Positions 1 to 7,732 of a stretch of DNA of 51,863 nucleotides are shown here, one piece after another. The DNA lies in assembly GCA_030649025.1 (NCBI GenBank), contig JAUSGO010000024.1, positions 1 to 51,863 of the forward strand, in the 5' to 3' direction. The position numbers and the translations under genes are program-made. Position 1 is the stretch's first letter. Each line of letters begins with the position of its first letter. Under the pieces are notes generated by a model that saw only the letters and a program-made list of their open reading frames with translations, ran no database searches and was not told the origin of the DNA. This DNA comes from a bacterium (GTDB lineage Bacteria; Patescibacteriota; Minisyncoccia; JAUYLV01).

Positions 1-109
1 AAAATTCAAAATGCAAATCTCAAAATGCAAAATTTTGGAGTATCGTGAAAGTTTTTTGAAGAAAAACTTTCACTCCTTAATTTTGATTTCTGATCTCTGA
101 TTTTTGATT
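1..109. repeat. Palindromic spacer with covarying stem, copy 1
   Basis: Seen: degenerate A-rich repeats on the left, T-rich repeats on the right, and a central 12-bp stem formed by 45-56 (GTGAAAGTTTTT) and 62-73. It begins directly after the rny stop codon when read on the minus strand. Copies at 21436-21547 and 25715-25831 share the flanking words and the same orientation relative to the upstream stop codon. A role as a 3' end or processing structure is inference. Confidence 0.75.
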
Positions 110-1642
110 TTATCTTGCGTATTCTATCGCCCGAAGTTCTCGTATGACGTTCACCTTGATCTCTCCGGGATACTTGAGATCTTCTTGAATACGATGGGCA
201 ATATTTTTTGCCAGAATGTGTGCTTCCGCATCACTGATCCGATCAGGTGTTACAAAAACCCTCACTTCTCTGCCCGCCTGTATGGCATATGCTTTCTCCA
301 CGCCTTCGAATGAAGTTGCGATTTTCTCAAGCTCTTCCAGGCGTTTCAGATAGATTTCTACCGTGTCTCGTCTTGCGCCGGGCCGGGCACCCGAGAGCGC
401 ATCGGCGATCTGCACAATGATCGATTCAATGGTCTCGTAGGGATATTCTTCATGATGGGCCTGCATGGCCTTGACCACCGTTTCCTCAACGCCGAATTTC
501 TGCAAAATTTTCCTGCCGATCTCCACATGGGTGCCCGGCACTTCATGATCAACGGCTTTGCCGATATCATGGAGCAGTGCACCTTTTTTGGATACTTGCA
601 CGTCCGCGCTAAGCTCACTTGCGAGCATTCCGGCGATATGCGCCATTTCCACCGAGTGTGCGAGCACGTTCTGCCCATAACTTGTGCGATAATGGAGCCT
701 CCCTATGATTGGCAGGAGGCGCGGATCAAGGCCGGTGATGCCCGCGTCATACACGGCCTGCTCCGCGGCTTCACGCATTTTTTGATTTATGGCAGTCTTT
801 GCCCATTCTACGGTATCCTCAATGCGTGCCGGTTGAATCCGTCCGTCGGCAATAAGTTTTTCGATAGCCGCCTTGGCGATGGCGCGGCGAACCGGATCAA
901 ACGACGAGAGAATGACGGCTTCGGGCGTATCGTCAATAATAATATCCACGCCCGTCAGGCGCTCCAGAGCTTTAATGTTGCGGCCTTCTTTCCCAATGAT
1001 CCGTCCCTTCAGGTCGTCGGAGGGAAGATTGACAACGGTTGTAGTGGCGTCAGCCACATGGCTTGAGGCGTAGCGCTGGATCACCGTAGCCATGATGTCT
1101 TTGGCTTTGCGCTCAATGGCTTCGCTTCCTTCGCGCTCAAGACGTCTTAGGCGTTCCGAGATGTTATCCGCCGCTTCTTTTTCTGCTTTTGCCACAAGCT
1201 CGGATCGTGCTTGTTCCTGGCTCATCCCGCTGACGCGTTCCAATTCTTTGAATTCCTTTTCTTTCAGCGCCTCAAGCTCATCCTTCACCTGCTTGACCTT
1301 TACAATACGCGCCTTCAGAGCCTCATCGGCCTGTTCGAGTTCTCCGCTTTTCCGATCCAGCTGGTCCTCGCGGCGGAGCAGGCGGTCTTCAAGACGTTTT
1401 AACTCCTGCCTTCCTTCACGCTCTTCCCGCTTTGCTTCTTCGAGGAGTTTTTGCGCATCGTTCTTCGCTTTCAGCAGTATATCCTGCTCTTTTACATGCG
1501 CATCGCTAAGCAGTTTTCCTATACGCGCTTCCGCGGTATCTATTTGACGCTTGGCTATGGATTGGCGGGCCAGATACCCCAACACCGCTCCGACGCACAG
1601 AAATCCTGCGCCCGCCAGCACAAAGTAAATGCTGATGATCAT
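110..1642 (-). CDS. rny: Ribonuclease Y
   Basis: Membrane-anchored endoribonuclease that starts mRNA decay. The protein opens with one hydrophobic membrane segment (about residues 2-25), followed by a long charged coiled coil to about residue 180. A KH RNA-binding domain follows, with its GKEG loop near 217-220, and then an HD phosphohydrolase domain with a conserved His near 329 and the HD pair near 358 (LLHDIGK). Length of about 510 aa fits the family. An ATG 42 bases upstream (1684) is also in frame and would add a short basic N-terminus; neither start has a clear ribosome binding site. I chose 1642 because the membrane segment then starts at once, as in known RNase Y proteins. The gene ends at a palindromic spacer. 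Confidence 0.95.
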   Translation of the reverse strand: MIISIYFVLAGAGFLCVGAVLGYLARQSIAKRQIDTAEARIGKLLSDAHVKEQDILLKAKNDAQKLLEEAKREEREGRQELKRLEDRLLRREDQLDRKSGELEQADEALKARIVKVKQVKDELEALKEKEFKELERVSGMSQEQARSELVAKAEKEAADNISERLRRLEREGSEAIERKAKDIMATVIQRYASSHVADATTTVVNLPSDDLKGRIIGKEGRNIKALERLTGVDIIIDDTPEAVILSSFDPVRRAIAKAAIEKLIADGRIQPARIEDTVEWAKTAINQKMREAAEQAVYDAGITGLDPRLLPIIGRLHYRTSYGQNVLAHSVEMAHIAGMLASELSADVQVSKKGALLHDIGKAVDHEVPGTHVEIGRKILQKFGVEETVVKAMQAHHEEYPYETIESIIVQIADALSGARPGARRDTVEIYLKRLEELEKIATSFEGVEKAYAIQAGREVRVFVTPDRISDAEAHILAKNIAHRIQEDLKYPGEIKVNVIRELRAIEYAR

Positions 1643-1870
1643 AAGGTAGTAAGATCGCCCCAAAACCTTCGCGCGTACGAGCATTCAAGTTCTTTTTTTC
1701 GTGCGACTGCCGAAGAACCTCGGAATTGTTTTTTCCAAAAGCTCCCCAAAATCCAAATACAGTGTCTTTGCGAAAAAAGACCGAAAGAAAACTCGGACGA
1801 CGGTAAGGGTGATCTACGGATAATTCCTGCATAATTAACGAGGTAAGCACTCTTATAATTCTTTATCTGA

Positions 1871-1900
1871 ACATTAGCAAATACGCCATACATCTGTCAA
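1871..1900 (-). promoter_or_regulatory. Candidate sigma-70 promoter for rny
   Basis: Read on the minus strand: TTGACA (1900-1895), an 18-base spacer and TAATGT (1876-1871). It would give a leader of roughly 180-220 bases before rny, unusually long for this window, where several genes look nearly leaderless. No known riboswitch was recognised in that leader. Confidence 0.5.
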
Positions 1901-1951
1901 CCCCATCATTTTTTACGATTGGACACGGGAGCTCTAATATTTTAAAGTAAA

Positions 1952-1982
1952 GAAAAATCCCGAGATATAAATATCGCGGGAT
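1952..1982 (-). terminator. Rho-independent terminator of the zinc-ribbon gene
   Basis: The arms ATCCCG and CGGGAT, continued by GATAT/ATATC, close a small loop just after the stop codon at 1990. On the minus strand the hairpin is followed by TTTTTC. It separates the zinc-ribbon/comM unit from rny. Confidence 0.8.
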
Positions 1983-1989
1983 AGAGAAA

Positions 1990-2361
1990 CTAGCGGATCC
2001 GTCGCATGTCTATCGTTTGTATATACGCCATAAATTTTTTTGGGTCTTTGTAGTTACAGCTCCGCATCCATTCCCGGAACCGTTTTTCTTTGGTCGGGTC
2101 AGTTCCGCTGTTTAGGAGCGCTGTAACCCAGAGGGCGAGACCCGTTATGGTGGCATCTTCGTCGCAAATCTTCAGGCCGCAAAGGTCGCATTGGATGGGC
2201 ATGCGCTTGTCGATGTTCAAGTATTTCCAGCAGTGGATGTTAAAGTTGTTCTTGGCGCAATGTCCGAATTGCTCATGGGTCTCAACGGTACCACTGCTTA
2301 CGTCTTGAAAAGAACAGTAGGAACACTGATATCCTTCAACCGTCATTACAATCGATTTCAT
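1990..2361 (-). CDS. Small zinc-ribbon protein of unknown function
   Basis: A 123-residue protein starting MKSIVMTVEG. The start is fixed by an AGGAGG ribosome binding site 5 bases upstream (2366-2371); the longer reading frame to 2508 runs into comM and is not needed. Visible features: CSYC near residues 12-15, a later H and C (GHC), and CDLC near 60-63, so it can offer two pairs of zinc ligands. The C-terminal half is rich in basic and aromatic residues. I do not recognise the family. Its ribosome binding site lies inside a copy of the hairpin/pseudoknot element (2362-2436), which could modulate its translation. It follows comM on the same strand and may be co-transcribed with it. Confidence 0.7.
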   Translation of the reverse strand: MKSIVMTVEGYQCSYCSFQDVSSGTVETHEQFGHCAKNNFNIHCWKYLNIDKRMPIQCDLCGLKICDEDATITGLALWVTALLNSGTDPTKEKRFREWMRSCNYKDPKKFMAYIQTIDMRRIR

Positions 2362-2436
2362 GCTTCCTCCTGGGCAGCTAACATTTTTCAGAAATAGGGA
2401 AGCTGCTCGTGAAATCTGAAGATGCTCAGATTTCAC
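2362..2436 (-). repeat. Hairpin + pseudoknot element, copy 1 (gene leader)
   Basis: Minus-strand order: hairpin 1 with an 11-bp perfect stem (2436-2426 with 2419-2409) and a 6-base loop; stem a 2408-2402 with 2378-2372 (6 of 7 pairs); conserved loop word TTTCTGAAAAATG; then AGGAGGAAG. The word CTTCC next to stem a can pair with GGAAG after the 3' arm, giving an H-type pseudoknot. The first arm of hairpin 1 is made from the last codons and stop of comM. The ribosome binding site of the downstream gene lies in the 3' strand. Confidence 0.7.
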
Positions 2437-3964
2437 TCCTTTTCCGGTATTGTATCGCTTCGGCAATGTGCTCGACGCGGATAGTTGGGCTTTGCGCAAG
2501 ATCGGCAATGGTACGCGCGACTTTAAGAATGTGATGATAGCTTCGCGCCGAAAGCTTCATGCGCGTTACTGCATCTTTCAAAAGCGCCTCGCCCTTCTCG
2601 TCTACTTTGCAGAATTCTTTGAGGTCCTTCACGCCCATCTCGGCATTGGTGAGGATGGATTTATCTTTGAAGCGCTCTTTTTGCATTGCGCGCGCTGATT
2701 CTACGCGGGCGCGAATGGCCGAAGATTCCTCCGCAACTTTTTCGCTTGCTAGCTTTTCATATTTAAGGCGTGGGACTTCAACGTGCAGGTCAATGCGGTC
2801 AAGCAAGGGCCCAGAAATTTTCCGCTGGTATTTTAGGATGCTCGTTGCGGGGCAGGCGCATTCTTTTTCGGGGTCCGACGCATTTCCGCAGGGACACGGA
2901 TTCATTGCCGCAACCAAGGTGAAACGGGCCGGAAAACTTATCGCGCCCTGCGCCCGGCTTATCGTGACTCGTCCTTCCTCAAGCGGTTGACGCAAATTTT
3001 CGAGCACCGAGCGCCCGAATTCTGGAAATTCGTCGAGAAACAAAATACCGCGGTGCGCGAGCGTGATCTCGCCCGGTCTAGGATATGTTCCTCCGCCAAC
3101 GAGCGAGATGCCGGAGGCCGTGTGGTGCGGACTGCGGAAGGGACGGTCAGAAACGACCGATGTACGCGCGTCGAGAAGCCCTGCTATGGAAAATATCTTG
3201 GTAACCTCAAGAATTTCCTCTTGAGACATCCGCGGCATAATACCCACCATTGCCTGTGCAAGAAGCGTTTTGCCCGAGCCGGGTGGTCCCTGAAAAAGCA
3301 CGTTATGTCCTCCGGAGGCCGCAATCTCCAGCGCCCGCTTTGCGTGTTCCTGTCCCTGAATGTAGGCCATGTCGAGAATTTGCCTTTCCCCCGGCATGTT
3401 TTCCTGTTCAATACGATCTTTGTCTGCTTCATATCGCTCAAGCACAACCTTTCCCAAAAGATGGTTCACGAGCTCTCCGAGCGTGCGGACGGGATAGACG
3501 ATGGCGTCTTTAATGAGGCTTGCCTCGCGCCTATTTTCATACGGCACGAATACTTCATAAAGATCGTTCTTCGCAGCCATTTCAATAATGGGAAGAATGC
3601 CTGCAACGGGGCGCAGGGCGCCGTCGAGCGCCAACTCACCGATAAAAAGTTTTTCAAGGGGATCAAAAACAATTTGCCGGGTTGCGTGCAAAAACCCCAT
3701 CGCAATAGGAAGGTCATACGCGGGACCCTCTTTTTTGATGTCCGCGGGCGCGAGGTTCACGATAACACGGTGCGCCTGGCGGTGCGGCGGATCGAAGCCG
3801 GAGTTTCGAAGCGCCGTCCCCACGCGTTCGCGCGCTTCTTCCACGGCTTTGTCGGGAAGGCCAACGATATGGAAGAGGTGAAGTCCAGGCGAAGTGTCCA
3901 CCTCAACTTGAATGGGGATGGCATCAAGTCCCCAGGTTGCGCCGCTTGATATTTTTGAAGGCAT
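2426..3964 (-). CDS. comM: ComM/YifB-family AAA+ ATPase (Mg-chelatase-like)
   Basis: A 512-residue protein of the YifB/ComM family. ComM is a branch-migration helicase that helps integrate incoming DNA during natural transformation. The N-terminal ChlI-like domain (residues 1-190) begins with SGATWGLDA, and the AAA+ core has Walker A GPPGSGKT at 226-233 and Walker B ILFLDEF at 307-313. A Cys cluster (CPCG and later CACP, about 355-370) follows, as in the family, then the C-terminal Mg_chelatase domain. Length is normal. The presence of dprA at 29 kb supports a DNA-uptake role. The stop codon forms part of the hairpin of the downstream element. The start lies about 150 bases from the divergently transcribed kinase fusion. 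Confidence 0.93.
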   Translation of the reverse strand: MPSKISSGATWGLDAIPIQVEVDTSPGLHLFHIVGLPDKAVEEARERVGTALRNSGFDPPHRQAHRVIVNLAPADIKKEGPAYDLPIAMGFLHATRQIVFDPLEKLFIGELALDGALRPVAGILPIIEMAAKNDLYEVFVPYENRREASLIKDAIVYPVRTLGELVNHLLGKVVLERYEADKDRIEQENMPGERQILDMAYIQGQEHAKRALEIAASGGHNVLFQGPPGSGKTLLAQAMVGIMPRMSQEEILEVTKIFSIAGLLDARTSVVSDRPFRSPHHTASGISLVGGGTYPRPGEITLAHRGILFLDEFPEFGRSVLENLRQPLEEGRVTISRAQGAISFPARFTLVAAMNPCPCGNASDPEKECACPATSILKYQRKISGPLLDRIDLHVEVPRLKYEKLASEKVAEESSAIRARVESARAMQKERFKDKSILTNAEMGVKDLKEFCKVDEKGEALLKDAVTRMKLSARSYHHILKVARTIADLAQSPTIRVEHIAEAIQYRKRSEI

Positions 3965-4120
3965 GAATTCGTTTAACGCGGATAATCAATGTATGTGCGT
4001 GACAGCAAAGTGTAACAATTGGTGAAAGGTTGTGTCAACTACGTGTTCTCATTGCTCTTTCTTGAAGATTTGCTATCTTTACGGAGTAATAACAGTTCAT
4101 TACCAATGGAGGATACAGAC

Positions 4121-5107
4121 ATGAAACGCGTTGTCGTAGAAAGTCCCTATGCGGGAGATGTTGAGCTTAATGTGGCTTATGCCCGAGCGTGTATGCGAGA
4201 CAGCCTTCTGCGGAGGAGAGAGGCTCCTCTCGCAAGCCATCTGTTATATACCCAGTCCGGCGTGCTGGACGACACTATTCCGGAAGAACGCGCGCTCGGC
4301 ATTGAGGCCGGACTTACGTGGGGAAATCTTGCAGAGGCGTCCGTGGTCTACACGGACCTTGGAATTTCAGGCGGCATGCAACAGGGTATCGAGCGGGCAG
4401 AGAAAGAAAAACGTCCCGTTGAGCGTCGAAGACTTTTCCAGGATGGCGAGGATATTGCCGGTCTTTTGAAATCCGGCACAAAGACGGAAACAAAAACGCC
4501 AGGTTCTTCAAAGCGTATTTTGGTGCTCACCGGGCCTACCGGAGCGGGCAAGACGGAACTTGCTACGCGTCTGAAAGAATCGGTGCCGAATGCCCGGTGG
4601 CTCGTGAGCACGACCACGCGCTCTCCCCGGGCGACCGACCGGGAATATGAGTATGTGACCGAGGAAGAATTTGACGCTTTATTTGCACAAGGAGCTTTCT
4701 TGTGGACCGAGGGGCAACGCGGCAAGCGATATGGTACCAAAAGGCTCTATGTGGAGCAGGCGATATCATCTCCACAGGCTTTCATGCTTGCGATTCTTAC
4801 TCCCAAAACGGCGAAAATACTCAAGACGTTGTATCCAGAGAATACGATGGCGTTCTACCTTCTGGTGCCGGAGGACATACGCCGGGCGCGTCTTCAAAAA
4901 CGCGGCGATAGCGCCGAGAACATTGCCAAGGGCATCAAAGACTCTTGTCAGTGGGATACTGAAATCTCTTCACAAACCGACAAGGGTGTTCCGGTCTTTG
5001 ATGACGTTATTAGGAACGACCGGGACGGAGACCTTTCGCTTCCGTTCTCCTATCTTTACGGAGCGGTCATGGTGCGGAGCGGCAAGGTTCCTGCAATTGC
5101 AATTTAA
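4121..5107 (+). CDS. DUF7768-like domain fused to guanylate kinase
   Basis: A 328-residue protein; the start is supported by GGAGGA 8 bases upstream (4108-4113). Residues 1-100 (beginning MKRVVVESPYAGDVE) resemble the DUF4406/DUF7768 group, small Rossmann-like domains related to nucleoside deoxyribosyltransferases and often found in phages. After a basic linker, residues 130-328 look like guanylate kinase (ATP + GMP to ADP + GDP): P-loop GPTGAGKT at 138-145, STTTRSPR at 163-170, YEYVTEEEF and YGTKR. The usual Ser of the P-loop (GPSG) is Thr. This may be the only GMP kinase of the cell, or a phage-derived nucleotide-salvage enzyme. The fusion itself is seen in one uninterrupted frame; its meaning is inference. 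Confidence 0.8.
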   Translation: MKRVVVESPYAGDVELNVAYARACMRDSLLRRREAPLASHLLYTQSGVLDDTIPEERALGIEAGLTWGNLAEASVVYTDLGISGGMQQGIERAEKEKRPVERRRLFQDGEDIAGLLKSGTKTETKTPGSSKRILVLTGPTGAGKTELATRLKESVPNARWLVSTTTRSPRATDREYEYVTEEEFDALFAQGAFLWTEGQRGKRYGTKRLYVEQAISSPQAFMLAILTPKTAKILKTLYPENTMAFYLLVPEDIRRARLQKRGDSAENIAKGIKDSCQWDTEISSQTDKGVPVFDDVIRNDRDGDLSLPFSYLYGAVMVRSGKVPAIAI

Positions 5108-5110
5108 AAC

Positions 5111-5145
5111 AAAACTTGCTCCGTGCACGGAGCAAGTTTTTCTTT
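5111..5145 (+). terminator. Rho-independent terminator, probably bidirectional
   Basis: A perfect 24-base palindrome (5114-5137, ACTTGCTCCGTG plus its complement) extended by AA/TT, followed by TTTTTCTTTT on plus and by an A/T-rich run on minus. It lies between the convergent kinase fusion and dksA-like gene and can serve both. Confidence 0.85.
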
Positions 5146-5164
5146 TACAAAGTTTTTATACTAC

Positions 5165-5521
5165 TCATTCCTCGGCTTCCTTTGCATGCTCCAGACAATA
5201 TTCCGCTTCGGGAACTGCGCGAAGTCTCTCGGGCGCGATGTCCTGCCCGCATTTCTCGCATACGCCGTATACACCCTTCTCCATCTTATTGAGCGCGTGT
5301 TCAATGCGCGCAAGCATCGGCTCAAGTGCTTCTTCCGTTGAGGCATTGATAATATATTGCTCGGCTTCATCCTGCCCCGCTTCTTCATCCTCGCCCATTT
5401 CAACGAATGTGGGCGCGTAGGACTTTCCCTCTTTTTTTGCAACCGTCCCAATGACCGCACGCAAACGAGCCTGTTCCCGTTTAAGTTTTTGTTGAAGTTC
5501 TTGAATGAGTACCGCATCCAT
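5165..5521 (-). CDS. DksA/TraR-type zinc-finger transcription regulator
   Basis: A 118-residue protein with an N-terminal coiled coil (about 1-85) and a C-terminal DksA/TraR zinc finger: CEKCG near residue 88, then C and H at the end (YCLEH), so one of the usual four Cys ligands is replaced by His or by an alternative spacing. Family members bind the RNA polymerase secondary channel and alter promoter response. Whether this one acts with ppGpp cannot be read from the sequence, and the acidic tip residues of true DksA are not clear to me. The start codon lies a few bases after a good promoter, so the mRNA is probably leaderless. Confidence 0.85.
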   Translation of the reverse strand: MDAVLIQELQQKLKREQARLRAVIGTVAKKEGKSYAPTFVEMGEDEEAGQDEAEQYIINASTEEALEPMLARIEHALNKMEKGVYGVCEKCGQDIAPERLRAVPEAEYCLEHAKEAEE

Positions 5522-5529
5522 ATAGAAAC

Positions 5530-5557
5530 AGTATACTACAATTCCTTTTACTTACAA
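5530..5557 (-). promoter_or_regulatory. Promoter of the dksA-like gene
   Basis: Minus strand: TTGTAA (5557-5552), a 16-base spacer and TATACT (5535-5530). The expected transcription start falls within about two bases of the ATG at 5521, so a leaderless message is predicted. Confidence 0.65.
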
Positions 5558-5585
5558 GGGATTGTAGACAGGCGTCAAGCGATAG

Positions 5586-5594
5586 TGATATACT
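5586..5594 (+). promoter_or_regulatory. Extended -10 promoter of trigger factor
   Basis: TGATATACT, an extended -10 box, ends 12 bases before the ATG at 5607. No clear -35 box at the right distance and no Shine-Dalgarno sequence are seen, so a very short leader is predicted. Confidence 0.5.
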
Positions 5595-5606
5595 GCACCT
5601 TGCGTT

Positions 5607-6914
5607 ATGATAGAAAAATATACTACAGCGATAAAAAAGCTTTCTGGGCCGGGGATGCATGAGATAACGGTGGAAGTTGCCCCTCCGGATGTTGAGACGT
5701 GTTTTCAGAAAGCTCTGCGCCGTCTCGCCCAGACATTGGAGATCGAGGGGTTTCGTAAGGGCAAGATACCTCCTGCTATGGCCGAGAAATATATCCGCAC
5801 CGATGCTCTATTTAACGAAGCAGCGCATATTGCTATAGAGAACACATATCCGGATGTGGTGAAGCACCACCAGATTGAAGCAATCGGCAAACCCGAAATT
5901 GAGGTGGTAAAGATCGCCCGGGGAGATTCCTTGCAATACAAAGTGCGCGTTGCGGCACTTGGCGACGTTAAACTGCCCGACTGGAAAAAGACACGCATGC
6001 ATCGCAAAGAGATTGCTATGACCGAACCGGAGCTTGAAAAAGCACTGGAATATTTGCAAAAATCACGGGTTCGCTATGTTGCCAGCACTCATCCTGCCCG
6101 AAAAGGAGATTTTGCGGAGATTGATTTTACCATACGACTCGGGGGTGTTATTATAGAAGGTGGAAGCGCCCAAAAACATCCTTTTGTGCTTGGAGAGGGG
6201 AGATTTATTCCGGGATTTGAGGAGCAGATAGAGGGGATGAATGTGAGTGAAGAAAAGACGTTCTTGCTGACATTCCCCGACAGCTATCACGAGAAAGCAT
6301 ACGCGGGACGCGAAGTGGCCTGTACGGTGAAGCTTATAAGCCTTCTTGACCGCATTATTCCCCAGAGAGACGATGCTTTTGCCCAGAGCCTCGGAGATTT
6401 TAAAACTTTTGAAGAACTTAAAAAAAGCGTTGAAGGCGGTATTCGGAGAGAGAAAGAGGAGCATGAAACATCCCGCGTTCGCCTAGAGGCAATAAGCGAG
6501 ATAGCGCGTAACGCGAAAATGGAAATTCCCGATGTACTGATAGAGCGTGAAATTGAAAAGATGTTCCAGGATCTTGAAGAACGGGTCGGAGGAATGAGCC
6601 TTTCTTTCGAAGCGTATCTCGATCATCTCAAAAAATCACGCAAGGAGCTCGAAGCTGACTGGCGGCCGGAGGCCCAAAAGCGCGTACGCATTGCGTTGGC
6701 GCTCCGCGCCATCGCAAAAAGCGAGCGCCTTGTCATCCCTGCAGAAAAAGTGGAAGAACGCGTACAGGAAATCATGAAAAATCGCTCATCGGAGAAAGAG
6801 GCGAAAAAGCGGTATGACAAAGAGGTGTTGCGGGAGTATGCCGAAAGCGTGTTGATGAACGAAGAAGTGTTCAATCTTTTGGAGAAAGAATGCATTATAG
6901 AAACTAATGTCTAA
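5607..6914 (+). CDS. tig: Trigger factor (ribosome-associated chaperone)
   Basis: A 435-residue protein with all three trigger-factor parts. The N-terminal ribosome-binding domain has the signature GFRKGKIP near residues 48-55. A central FKBP-type peptidyl-prolyl isomerase domain covers about 155-245 (GDFAEIDF, then FIPGFEEQIEGM). A helical C-terminal chaperone domain runs to the end. It binds nascent chains at the ribosome exit. Length matches the family. It is followed by clpP, the common tig-clpP order in bacteria, separated by a palindromic low-complexity spacer. The stop codon lies inside the first repeat unit of that spacer. Confidence 0.96.
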   Translation: MIEKYTTAIKKLSGPGMHEITVEVAPPDVETCFQKALRRLAQTLEIEGFRKGKIPPAMAEKYIRTDALFNEAAHIAIENTYPDVVKHHQIEAIGKPEIEVVKIARGDSLQYKVRVAALGDVKLPDWKKTRMHRKEIAMTEPELEKALEYLQKSRVRYVASTHPARKGDFAEIDFTIRLGGVIIEGGSAQKHPFVLGEGRFIPGFEEQIEGMNVSEEKTFLLTFPDSYHEKAYAGREVACTVKLISLLDRIIPQRDDAFAQSLGDFKTFEELKKSVEGGIRREKEEHETSRVRLEAISEIARNAKMEIPDVLIEREIEKMFQDLEERVGGMSLSFEAYLDHLKKSRKELEADWRPEAQKRVRIALALRAIAKSERLVIPAEKVEERVQEIMKNRSSEKEAKKRYDKEVLREYAESVLMNEEVFNLLEKECIIETNV

Positions 6915-7003
6915 TATCTAATGCCTAATTTTCAATAAAATCTTCGACTGTTCTACTCACCCTTTCTTTTATTGGATATTAGAAATTAGAAATTGGAGAT
7001 TCT
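6904..7003. repeat. Low-complexity palindromic spacer between tig and clpP
   Basis: The left half has repeated CTAATGT/CTAATAT/CTAATGC words and the right half has GGATATTAG/AAATTAG/AAATTGG, close to the reverse complement of the left. Together they form a long imperfect hairpin. It ends at the GGAG ribosome binding site of clpP. Confidence 0.6.
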
Positions 7004-7007
7004 TTGT

Positions 7008-7592
7008 ATGGAACTCATCCCCATGGTCATCGAAAAAAGCCCCACCGGAGAGCGGGCGTATGATATTTATTCTCGATTGCTTAAGGACCGCATCATTTTT
7101 CTTGGCAGTCCCGTGCATGACGTGGTGGCAAACAGCATCATCGCGCAATTGCTCTTTTTGGACAACCAAGACGGTAAAAAAGATATCAAACTTTACATCA
7201 ACAGTCCCGGAGGCTCGGTAACTTCGGCGCTTGCCATCTACGACACCATGCAGTACGTGAAAGCGCCCGTTTCAACCATCTGCATTGGGCTGGCAGCTTC
7301 TGCTGCGGCCATATTGCTTGCCGCAGGAGCCGACGGGAAGCGATACGCGTTGCCGAATGCCGAAGTGCTTATTCATCAAGTTATGGGGGGCGCAGAAGGA
7401 CAGGCAACGGAAATCGAAATTTCTGCCCGGCATATTTTGAAGGTGAGAGAGCGGCTGAATGCCATCCTGGCTATGCACACGGGCCAAAAAATAGAGAAGA
7501 TCAATCAGGATACCGATCGTGACTTCTTCATGACCGCCCAGGAAGCGAAGGTTTATGGTATTGTGGATAAAGTTTTGTCCAAAATTTCATAA
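7008..7592 (+). CDS. clpP: ATP-dependent Clp protease proteolytic subunit
   Basis: A 194-residue serine peptidase that assembles into a 14-mer and degrades proteins fed by Clp ATPases. The catalytic triad is visible: Ser98 in GLAASAAA, His123 in LIHQ, and an Asp near 172 (TDRDFF). The oxyanion motif SPGGSV is at 66-71. The residue after the nucleophile is Ala where most ClpPs have Met (AASMG), a mild oddity. The ATG at 7008 is preferred because GGAG lies 9 bases upstream; a TTG at 6993 is also in frame. No Clp ATPase gene is in the window. Confidence 0.96.
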   Translation: MELIPMVIEKSPTGERAYDIYSRLLKDRIIFLGSPVHDVVANSIIAQLLFLDNQDGKKDIKLYINSPGGSVTSALAIYDTMQYVKAPVSTICIGLAASAAAILLAAGADGKRYALPNAEVLIHQVMGGAEGQATEIEISARHILKVRERLNAILAMHTGQKIEKINQDTDRDFFMTAQEAKVYGIVDKVLSKIS

Positions 7593-7694
7593 AATTTTCT
7601 GAACAGAACGGCATTCCACCCCCGCTTGTTCGGCAAGACGTGGCGCGAGGATGGGATTGTCGAACAGCAGAAGAAGGAATCATTCGCTTTGTAT

Positions 7695-7728
7695 CAAAAA
7701 ACCGCCGGTTAAAACCGGCGGTTTTTCT
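7695..7728. terminator. Bidirectional terminator between clpP and gpmI
   Basis: AACCGCCGGTT and AACCGGCGGTT form a perfect stem, with A-runs before and TTTTTC after, so it can end both clpP (+) and gpmI (-). The 100 bases between clpP and this hairpin hold an open but unassigned frame. Confidence 0.85.
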
Positions 7729-7732
7729 TAGA

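Noticed and set aside
2987-3949. Plus-strand 320-aa frame
   Set aside because: It lies fully within comM on the opposite strand, has no ribosome site, and comM has clear motifs throughout.
6904-7003. Possible CRISPR array
   Set aside because: The repeats are short, degenerate, without unique spacers of even length, and mirror-image in the two halves. No cas gene lies near.
7593-7694. Gene fragment after clpP
   Set aside because: An open frame is present but short, without a start codon or recognisable protein; it is kept only as an unexplained gap.
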